Of a DNA stretch of 64,000 nt, positions 58,052-64,000 are shown one piece after another. The position numbers and the translations under genes are program-made. The notes beneath the pieces are model-generated. The model worked only from the letters and a program-made list of their open reading frames with translations, was not told the DNA's origin and searched no databases. Numbering within the stretch: the stretch's first letter is position 1; each line of letters starts with the position of its first letter. Source of the stretch: Microbacterium testaceum (GTDB lineage: Bacteria; Actinomycetota; Actinomycetes; Actinomycetales; Microbacteriaceae); contig NZ_QDFT01000009.1 of the NCBI RefSeq assembly GCF_003075375.1, positions 31,788-95,787 on the forward strand. The letters are read 5' to 3'.

Positions 58052-59113
58052 GTGCGCTCCGGTCGCTTCCTGCTGATCGCGGGGGTGGCGACGGCGCGCG
58101 CGGTCGTGGCGTTGATCCTGGCGTTGCTGTTCTGGGCGGCGGCCCCCGTCGTCCTGGGATGGACGCCGACCACGGTGATGACGGCGTCGATGACGCCGGC
58201 GATCGAGGTGGGCGACGTCGTGGTGGCGCGGCCCGTCCCGCACGAGGATCTCGTGCCGGGGCGGGTCGTGCTCGCCGATGATCCGGACCGGGCCGACCGC
58301 CTGCGCCTGCATCGCATCGCCGAGCTGCGCCCCGACGGTCGACTCGTCACGAAGGGCGACGCGAACCCCTCGGCCGACAGCTCCCCCCTCGACCCCGACG
58401 CCGTGAAGGGCGTGGGGATGCTGCGCGTGCCCTGGGTGGGCCTGCCGGTGGTGTGGCTGCACGCGGGCGCGGTCGTGCCCCTGGCGCTCTTCGTCGCGGT
58501 GTTCGCCGCGTGCGCGGTCGTCGCCCTGCGCCGCGGAGACGACGAGGACCCGGATGCCGATGGCCCACCGCCGCACGGAGAGGCGCAGCCCCCCACGACC
58601 CGGCGGGCGGCGCGCGACCGCGCCCACGCACCCGCCGGCGACGCATCGACCCGTCGCGCCCTGCGCGAGCGGGATCGGAGGGAGCGCCCGACCGCGCGCG
58701 GGCGACGCGCCCTCACCGTGACGGTGGCCGCCGTCGTGGCCGTCGCCGCCGGCAGTACGCCCGCGTGGGCGGCGTGGTCGAGCCCCACCGGGACGTCGGC
58801 GTCGATCACCGCCGCGCGGGTCGTCGCGCCCGCGGTCACATCGTGCTTCGAGCCGCCCTTCGACGGCGTCTGGATCGCGTGGAGGTACGACGGCACCGAC
58901 CCGGTGCGTTTCGACATGCTCGTCGACGGGCGCACGGTGGTGAGCGGCATCGCGTCGACGACCCGCAGCGCCCGCGTGCCCTCGTCGGCCGTCTCGGGCC
59001 TGCTGCGCGCCTCGTACGTCAGCGTGCGCGCCCGCATGGGCGAGTCCTGGACAGCGGACTCCGCGACGTCGGCGCGCGTGACGTCGTTCCTCGGCTTCAC
59101 CTCGTGCGGCTGA
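58052..59113 (+). CDS. SipW-like signal peptidase fused to a TasA-like domain
   Basis: A 353-residue membrane protein in two parts. Residues about 1-170 are an ER-type signal peptidase I: an N-terminal helix, the catalytic serine in MTASMTPAIEVGDVVVARPV, the histidine in RLRLHRIAEL (instead of the lysine of standard bacterial enzymes), and a second helix (ALFVAVFAACAVVAL). After a long basic linker, residues 225-353 start with another signal-like helix, GRRALTVTVAAVVAVAAGSTPAWAAWSSPTGTSASI, ending in AWA-AW. The remaining 110 residues resemble a TasA-like or Ig-like exported domain with two cysteines. The enzyme should cleave the TasA-like neighbour, and may cleave itself. GTG start. Confidence 0.82.
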   Translation: MRSGRFLLIAGVATARAVVALILALLFWAAAPVVLGWTPTTVMTASMTPAIEVGDVVVARPVPHEDLVPGRVVLADDPDRADRLRLHRIAELRPDGRLVTKGDANPSADSSPLDPDAVKGVGMLRVPWVGLPVVWLHAGAVVPLALFVAVFAACAVVALRRGDDEDPDADGPPPHGEAQPPTTRRAARDRAHAPAGDASTRRALRERDRRERPTARGRRALTVTVAAVVAVAAGSTPAWAAWSSPTGTSASITAARVVAPAVTSCFEPPFDGVWIAWRYDGTDPVRFDMLVDGRTVVSGIASTTRSARVPSSAVSGLLRASYVSVRARMGESWTADSATSARVTSFLGFTSCG

Positions 59114-59149
59114 GCCGCCGCCGCGTGCGGTGCTCGGGACCGCGGGCGC

Positions 59150-60406
59150 TCAGACCCGCGTTCCGGCGCCCTGCTCGCCCACCGGAACCAGCCGGGTGAG
59201 CTGGGTGACGTGGCGCGGTTCGAGCTCGGCGAGCGAGGACACCCCCAGCAGGGTCATCGTGCGCTCGATCTCACTGCGCAGGATCTCGATCGTGCGGTCC
59301 ACGCCCTGACGCCCACCCGCCATGAGGCCGTAGAGGTAGGCCCGGCCGATCAGGGTGAACTTCGCCCCCAAAGCGATGGATGCCACGATGTCGGCGCCGT
59401 TCATGATGCCCGTGTCGACCATCACCGTGGCATCCTTGCCGACCTCGCGCACGACCTTCGGCAGCAGGTGGAAGGGGATCGGGGCGCGGTCGAGCTGGCG
59501 GCCGCCGTGATTGCTGAGCACGATGCCGTCAACACCCCGGTCGACCAGGCGCGCGGCATCCTGAACGTTCTGCACACCCTTGACGACGATCCTGCCCGGC
59601 CACATCCCGCGGATGAGGTCGAGGTCGTCGTAGCTGATCGTGGGGTCCATCGCGGCGTTCAGCAGCTCGCCGACCGTCCCGCCGGTGGTGCTGAGCGAGG
59701 CGAACTCCAGCTTGGGGGTGGTGAGGAAATCGATCCACCACCACGGCCGCGGGATGGCGTTGACGATTGTGCCGACAGTCAGCTGCGGGGGGATCGAGAA
59801 GCCGTTGCGCTTGTCGCGCAGACGCGCACCCGCGATGGGGGTGTCCACGGTGAAGTGCAGGGTGTCGAACCCGGCCGCAGCGGCGCGCTCCACGAGACCG
59901 TACGAGATCGAGCGGTCCTTCATCACGTACAGCTGGAACCAGTTGCGACCGGTCGGGTTCGCCGCCTTGACGCCCTCGATCGAGGTGGTACCCAGCGTCG
60001 ACAGGGTGAAGGGGATACCGGCGGCCGCCGCCGCGGACGCCCCGGCGGTCTCGCCCTCGGTCTGCATCAGCCGCGTGAAACCGGTGGGCGCGATACCGAA
60101 CGGCAGCGCCGACGGCCCGCCGAGGATCTGGCACGACGTGTCGACGTCGGCCGCGGGACGCAGGATGTCGGGGTGGAACTCGACGTCCTCGAACGCCCGC
60201 CGCGCACGGTCGAGCGACAGCTCGCCCTCGGCCGCGCCGTCGGTGTAGTCGAACGCGGCCTTGGGCGTGCGGCGCTTGGCGATCGTCCGCAGGTCGTTGA
60301 TCGTGAGCGCGGCGTCGAGGCGGCGTTTGCGCGCGTCGAGCTCGGGCTTCTTGAACTGCATGAGCTCGAGGAGCTCACCGACCTTCGGCAGCTGACGCTG
60401 AACCAT
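59150..60406 (-). CDS. lldD: FMN-dependent alpha-hydroxy acid (L-lactate) dehydrogenase
   Basis: A 418-residue TIM-barrel flavoprotein. Key blocks: [117 protein letters not shown] with the catalytic His; and the FMN-binding [38 protein letters not shown]. It oxidises L-lactate (or a related hydroxyacid) to the keto acid and passes electrons on. Both ATG 60406 and ATG 60424 are possible; a GntR-type palindrome covers 60424-60438. Length slightly over the usual 380-400 owing to an N-terminal extension. Confidence 0.92.
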   Translation of the reverse strand: MVQRQLPKVGELLELMQFKKPELDARKRRLDAALTINDLRTIAKRRTPKAAFDYTDGAAEGELSLDRARRAFEDVEFHPDILRPAADVDTSCQILGGPSALPFGIAPTGFTRLMQTEGETAGASAAAAAGIPFTLSTLGTTSIEGVKAANPTGRNWFQLYVMKDRSISYGLVERAAAAGFDTLHFTVDTPIAGARLRDKRNGFSIPPQLTVGTIVNAIPRPWWWIDFLTTPKLEFASLSTTGGTVGELLNAAMDPTISYDDLDLIRGMWPGRIVVKGVQNVQDAARLVDRGVDGIVLSNHGGRQLDRAPIPFHLLPKVVREVGKDATVMVDTGIMNGADIVASIALGAKFTLIGRAYLYGLMAGGRQGVDRTIEILRSEIERTMTLLGVSSLAELEPRHVTQLTRLVPVGEQGAGTRV

Positions 60407-60423
60407 GGGGGATCTCGCTTTCA

Positions 60424-60438
60424 TGTGGTCTGACCACA
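60424..60438. promoter_or_regulatory. GntR/LldR-type operator over the lldD start region
   Basis: TGTGGTCTGACCACA is a perfect 15-bp palindrome with the TGGTC-T-GACCA core of FadR/LldR-subfamily sites. It lies just downstream of a -10-like TACGCT (60438-60443, minus strand). No GntR gene is in the window. Confidence 0.75.
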
Positions 60439-60520
60439 GCGTACGCCCCACCCGACGCCTCGGGAACCCCCTCGACCCCCGACGCGCTCGGCTCACCACC
60501 GCCCGTCGGCGGCCCGCGCC

Positions 60521-61366
60521 TCACGTCTCGCGCGTGATCGTCACCTTGACCTTCAGGTTGCTCTTGCCGGGCCCGGCGTACACGCCGCGCAACGGCGGGA
60601 CGTCGTTATAGTCGCGGCCGCGACCGACGAGCACGTGCCGGTCGCCGATCTCGATGTTGTTGGTCGGGTCGAAGCCCTGCCAATCACCGGCGAACCACTC
60701 CACCCACGCGTGCGACTCCCCCGTCACGGCCTCGCCGACCTCGGCGGACGGTTTGGGGTGCAGATAACCCGACACGTAACGGGCGGGGATGCCGACCTCG
60801 CGCAGCGCCCCGATCGCGATGTGCGCGATGTCCTGGCAGACGCCCTTGCGGGCCTCCCACGCGTCGATGGCGGTCGAGGTCACACCCGTCACGCCCTGCA
60901 TGTACTCGATCGCGTCGCCGATCGCCTCGGCGATCGCGTGCGCGGCGGGGCCGGGGCGGTCGTGCTGCGCGGCGATCGAGCGTGCGAGCTCGGCCACCTC
61001 GGCGTGCGGCGCGGTGCGGCGGGTCTGCGTCAGCTGTTCGACCGTCGAGATCGAGCGTCCCGCCTCGGCGGCGAGCTGCTCCCACGTGATGTCGGCGTGC
61101 TCGATGGGGCGCGGGCGCACCTCGATGAGCGAGCGCGCCGTGATCGTCAGCGACGAGTGCGGCGACAGCACGTCGAAAGCCGCCACCCGGGTGCCGAAGT
61201 AGTCGACGTACTGGTTCACCGACGTCGACGGCTCGATGTCGAGCGACGAGCTCAGCACGAACTGACTCTCGGTCGAGTGCGGCAGCATGCGCGCCTCGTT
61301 GTACGACGCGACCACGTCGCCCGGATACACGAACCCGGTCTGATGTTCGATGCGCAGTCGCTTCAT
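60521..61366 (-). CDS. Transglutaminase-like protein with bacterial N-terminal domain
   Basis: A 281-residue protein. An N-terminal beta domain (RLRIEHQTGFVYPGDVVASYNEARMLPHS) precedes the transglutaminase-like core. The catalytic triad is visible as Cys in RKGVCQDIAHIAIGALREVGIPARYVSGYL, His in ESHAWVEWF and Asp in GFDPTNN. Such proteins are cytoplasmic cysteine peptidases or amide-forming enzymes. Together with the alpha-E and circularly permuted ATP-grasp genes upstream it forms a cluster conserved in many bacteria and proposed to make or break peptide-like amide bonds (known association; biochemistry still uncertain). ATG 61366 has GAAAGGA upstream. Confidence 0.92.
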   Translation of the reverse strand: MKRLRIEHQTGFVYPGDVVASYNEARMLPHSTESQFVLSSSLDIEPSTSVNQYVDYFGTRVAAFDVLSPHSSLTITARSLIEVRPRPIEHADITWEQLAAEAGRSISTVEQLTQTRRTAPHAEVAELARSIAAQHDRPGPAAHAIAEAIGDAIEYMQGVTGVTSTAIDAWEARKGVCQDIAHIAIGALREVGIPARYVSGYLHPKPSAEVGEAVTGESHAWVEWFAGDWQGFDPTNNIEIGDRHVLVGRGRDYNDVPPLRGVYAGPGKSNLKVKVTITRET

Positions 61367-61409
61367 CGCGTCGTCCTTTCGGCGGCGGGTGCGTGAACCT
61401 GTCGGGGGC

Positions 61410-62342
61410 TCACGAGATCTCCCCGATCCAGCTCGGCTCGGCCTGCGTCGGGAAGAACCGCGAGCGGATCGCCTCCGACGCCTCGCGCGTGACCGTCTGC
61501 ACGCGCTGCATGTGCTCGGGCAACTCGGCGAGGATGTCGCTGACCGGGCGGTACTCGAGATCGTTGCGGATCTGGCCGAGCGCACGCAGCACGGTGTTGG
61601 AGTGGCCGACGCGGTCGGCCCGGGGGTCGATCGCGCTCATGCAGTCCTCGGCCCGCTGGATCGAGTAGATGATCGAGCGCGGGAACAGGCGGTCCAGCAG
61701 CAGGAACTCCGCGGCGTTGCGAGCACTCGGCATCCCGCGATACGTGCGCAGGTACGCCTCGTAGGCGCCGCACGAACGCAGGATCGTCGTCCACGACGGC
61801 CCCGACACCTCGGTCAGCGAGCGGGTGGCGAGCAGACGCGCGGTCATGTCGGTGCGCTCGATGCTGCGGCCGAGGGTGAAGAACTGCCAGGCCTCGTCGC
61901 GGTTGGTCGAGGAGTCGACGATCCCGATCGCGAGGGCCGCGCGCTCGCGCACCCATTGGAAGAACTCGTGCACCTTGTCGGTCTGCAGGCGCCGCGGCAT
62001 TCGCGAATTCGTGGTGTTGAGGATCTCCCACAGCTCGGTCGAGACGATCTCGCGCGCGCGGCGGGCGTTCTCGCGCGCCGCGGTGAGCGAGTACGCGATG
62101 CTCGACGGGTTCATGCGGTCGACGGCCAGACGCGCGAGGACGTCGTCGCGGCGCACCGTGTCGACGTTCTCGGGCCAGGCCGAACCCATGACGCTCAACA
62201 GCGACCGGCAGGCGGTGTCCTCGTCGATCCACGGGTCCTCGAGCAGCAGCTGCAGGTGCACGTCGAGGATGCGGGCGGTGCCGTCGCTGCGCTCGATGTA
62301 CCGCCCGATCCAGAACAGGCTCTCGGCGATCCGGCTCAGCAT
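61410..62342 (-). CDS. Alpha-E domain (DUF403) protein
   Basis: A 310-residue all-helical protein beginning MLSRIAESLFWIGRYIERSDGTARILDVHLQLLLEDPWIDEDT, the classic alpha-E signature, with later ENARRAREIVSTELWEILNTTNSRM and RSIERTDMTARLLATRSL repeats. The function is unknown, but it is nearly always found next to a circularly permuted ATP-grasp gene and transglutaminase-like gene. Its ATG lies 7 nt inside the ATP-grasp gene, so the two proteins are coupled. It probably forms a complex with the ATP-grasp enzyme. Confidence 0.93.
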   Translation of the reverse strand: MLSRIAESLFWIGRYIERSDGTARILDVHLQLLLEDPWIDEDTACRSLLSVMGSAWPENVDTVRRDDVLARLAVDRMNPSSIAYSLTAARENARRAREIVSTELWEILNTTNSRMPRRLQTDKVHEFFQWVRERAALAIGIVDSSTNRDEAWQFFTLGRSIERTDMTARLLATRSLTEVSGPSWTTILRSCGAYEAYLRTYRGMPSARNAAEFLLLDRLFPRSIIYSIQRAEDCMSAIDPRADRVGHSNTVLRALGQIRNDLEYRPVSDILAELPEHMQRVQTVTREASEAIRSRFFPTQAEPSWIGEIS

Positions 62343-64000
62343 CCCGACACCCCTTCGTCCTGCTGCGACGCCTGCTGCTGCTGCTCGGCCTGCGGTCCGT
62401 GCTGCACCGTGGCGTCCTGCTGCTGCTGCTCCTGCTGCTCCTTGCCCGAGGGGCCGGTGCCCGGCCGAGGGTCACGCGGCGAGGTGGCGGGTGCGGGCTG
62501 CCCGTCGTAGATGATCGGGATGGCCTCGGTCACCGCCGCCTGGTCGGCGACCAGACCCGAGACGCCGTTGCCCTGGCCGTACTCGACGTGAGAGGGCGCG
62601 GATCCGCCGACGACCCAGGTGTCCTTCGACCCGCCGCCCTGGCTGGAGTTGACCACGAGCTGCCCCTCGGGCAGCGCCACGCGGGTCAGACCGCCGGGGA
62701 GCACCCAGATGTCGTCGCCGTCGTTGACCGCGAAGGGCCGCAGGTCGGCGTGACGGGGGCGCATGCCGTCCTCGACGAGCGTCGGGATGGTCGAGAGCAT
62801 GACGACCGGCTGGGCGATCCAGCCGCGCGGGTCGGCCTTCAGACGCTTGCGCAGCGCGTCGAGCTCGGCGGGCGAGGCGTCGGGGCCGACGACCAGGCCC
62901 TTTCCGCCGGAGCCGTCGACCGGCTTGACCACGAGCTCGGGCAGGCGGTCCAGCACCTCTTCGAGCGCGCCCGGGTCTTCGAGGCGCCAGGTGTCGACGT
63001 TCTTCAGGATCGGCTCTTCGGCGAGGTAGTACCGGATCAGGTCGGGCACGTACGTGTAGAGCAGCTTGTCGTCGGCGACGCCGTTGCCGACCGCGTTGGC
63101 GATCGTGACGTTGCCCAGGCGCGCGGCGAGCATGAGCCCGGGCGCACCGAGCATCGAGTCGGCGCGGAACTGCAGCGGGTCGAGGAAGTCGTCGTCGACG
63201 CGGCGGTAGATGACGTCGACGCGCTGGGGTCCGCGGGTGGTGCGCATGAACACCTTGCCGCCGATGCACAGCAGGTCGCGGCCCTCGACGAGCTCGACGC
63301 CCATGAGGCGCGCGAGCAGCGTGTGCTCGAAGTACGCCGAGTTGTACACGCCCGGCGTCAGCACGACGATGTTCGGATCGTCGATCCCGGGCGGGGCCGA
63401 GGCGCGCAGCGCCGCGAGCAGCTTGTTGGGGTAATCGCCGACGGGACGCACGCGCATCGACACGAACAGCTCGGGCAGCGTCTGCGCCATGACGCGGCGG
63501 TTCGAGATGACGTACGAGACGCCCGAGGGCACGCGCACATTGTCTTCGAGCACGCGCATCTCGCCGTGCTCGTCGCGGATGAGGTCGATTCCCGACACCT
63601 GGATGCGCACGCCGTTGGCACTGCGGATGCCGGCGGCCTGGCGATAGAAGTACTGCGACGACGAGATCAGACCCGCGGGCAGGATGCCGTCGCGCACGCA
63701 GTGCTGATTGCCGTACGCGTCGTCGAGGAACGCCTCGAGCGCTCGGACGCGCTGCTTCACGCCGGCCTCGATGCGCGACCACTCGTCGTACGCGATGACC
63801 CGAGGCACGGCATCCAGGGGGAAAGGCCGCTCCTCACCCGCGAAGTCGAACGTGACGCCCTGCGCCAGGTACGAACTCGCCAGCGATTCGGTGCGGCCGC
63901 GCAGCTCCTCCTGGGTCATCTGCGCGAGCGTCTGGTACAGCTCCCGGTACGCCTCGCGAGAGGGGGCGGCGTCCCCGGCCGTGGCCGGGGACGCCGCCCC
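62336..64000 (-). CDS. Circularly permuted type 2 ATP-grasp protein (5' end outside window)
   Basis: At least 554 residues. The frame is open to the right edge, and its 27 codons beyond the first visible ATG (63919) read SREAYRELYQTLAQMTQ, matching the family's usual helical lead-in, so the true start lies outside. Conserved blocks: GVTFDFAGEERPFPLDAVPRVIAYDEW, RVLEDNVRVPSGVSYVISNRRVM, GGKVFMRTTRGPQRVDVIYRRVDDDFLDP, VVKPVDGSGGKGLVVGPDASP and GGLTRVALPEGQLVVNSSQGGGSKDTWV. The family is thought to ligate an amino or carboxyl compound using ATP. The C-terminal 45 residues are a Gln-rich tail (KEQQEQQQQDATV, AEQQQQASQQDEG), unusual for the family. Confidence 0.93.
   Translation of the reverse strand, partial: GAASPATAGDAAPSREAYRELYQTLAQMTQEELRGRTESLASSYLAQGVTFDFAGEERPFPLDAVPRVIAYDEWSRIEAGVKQRVRALEAFLDDAYGNQHCVRDGILPAGLISSSQYFYRQAAGIRSANGVRIQVSGIDLIRDEHGEMRVLEDNVRVPSGVSYVISNRRVMAQTLPELFVSMRVRPVGDYPNKLLAALRASAPPGIDDPNIVVLTPGVYNSAYFEHTLLARLMGVELVEGRDLLCIGGKVFMRTTRGPQRVDVIYRRVDDDFLDPLQFRADSMLGAPGLMLAARLGNVTIANAVGNGVADDKLLYTYVPDLIRYYLAEEPILKNVDTWRLEDPGALEEVLDRLPELVVKPVDGSGGKGLVVGPDASPAELDALRKRLKADPRGWIAQPVVMLSTIPTLVEDGMRPRHADLRPFAVNDGDDIWVLPGGLTRVALPEGQLVVNSSQGGGSKDTWVVGGSAPSHVEYGQGNGVSGLVADQAAVTEAIPIIYDGQPAPATSPRDPRPGTGPSGKEQQEQQQQDATVQHGPQAEQQQQASQQDEGVSGC

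Noticed and set aside
62361..62450. CAG/CTG-rich stretch as a sequencing artefact
   Set aside because: The frame stays open, the codons alternate CAG with GAG, GAC and GCC, and the downstream alpha-E start overlaps normally, so it reads as genuine coding sequence, though its length could vary.

Overview
The window reads as chromosomal DNA of a high-GC actinobacterium, most likely Microbacterium or another Microbacteriaceae. This is inferred from the very high GC, the strong third-position GC bias, the frequent GGATGCC/GGCATCC words, the many TANNNT boxes 6-7 nt before start codons (leaderless starts), and gene content such as LAxTG-anchored surface proteins, Tat-exported DyP peroxidase and several LacI regulators. 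I see no rRNA, tRNA, CRISPR array, transposase or prophage gene.

Layout. 1-8.7 kb is housekeeping: photolyase 3' end, Asp23 protein, flavin oxidoreductase, prephenate dehydratase with an EamA exporter and LysR regulator, phosphoglucomutase, zinc alcohol dehydrogenase. 8.8-20.7 kb is a type II arabinogalactan locus: a cell-wall-anchored GH30 galactanase, a LacI regulator, two sugar permeases, a binding lipoprotein, GH51 arabinofuranosidase and GH35 beta-galactosidase. 20.9-25.8 kb has a PNPOx enzyme, a cupin, a CGNR zinc-finger regulator and two MFS exporters with a TetR gene. 25.9-36 kb is a second galactoside locus: LacI, GH42 beta-galactosidase, two permeases, binding lipoprotein, another LacI, galT and galK. 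36.4-43.6 kb is mixed: LLM oxidoreductase, MauE-thioredoxin fusion, orphan DNA methyltransferase overlapping a lipoate ligase, alpha/beta hydrolase, MarR plus MFS. 43.6-52.1 kb holds a LuxR-type regulator and a 2320-residue wall-anchored surface protein. 52.4-55.7 kb is a tightly coupled trio: beta-helix lipoprotein, small lipoprotein, Tat DyP peroxidase. 55.7-59.1 kb is an exporter, a TasA-like protein and a signal peptidase fused to a TasA-like domain. 59.1-64 kb is a lactate dehydrogenase and the transglutaminase / alpha-E / circularly permuted ATP-grasp operon, which runs off the right edge.

How it fits together. The GH30 enzyme would cut beta-1,6-galactan at the cell surface. Two ABC importers, neither with an ATPase gene here, would bring in oligosaccharides. 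GH51, GH35 and GH42 would release arabinose and galactose. GalK and GalT feed the Leloir pathway, and phosphoglucomutase takes glucose-1-phosphate to glycolysis. galE is not in the window. Each sugar module has paired 14-bp palindromic LacI-type operators overlapping its promoter.

The most unusual signal is non-coding. Intergenic elements of about 65-70 bp are each built from two direct 8-10 bp half-sites 19 bp apart followed by two inverted copies. The geometry is kept while the sequence differs between families, and they sit mostly between convergent genes beside G-rich tracts.
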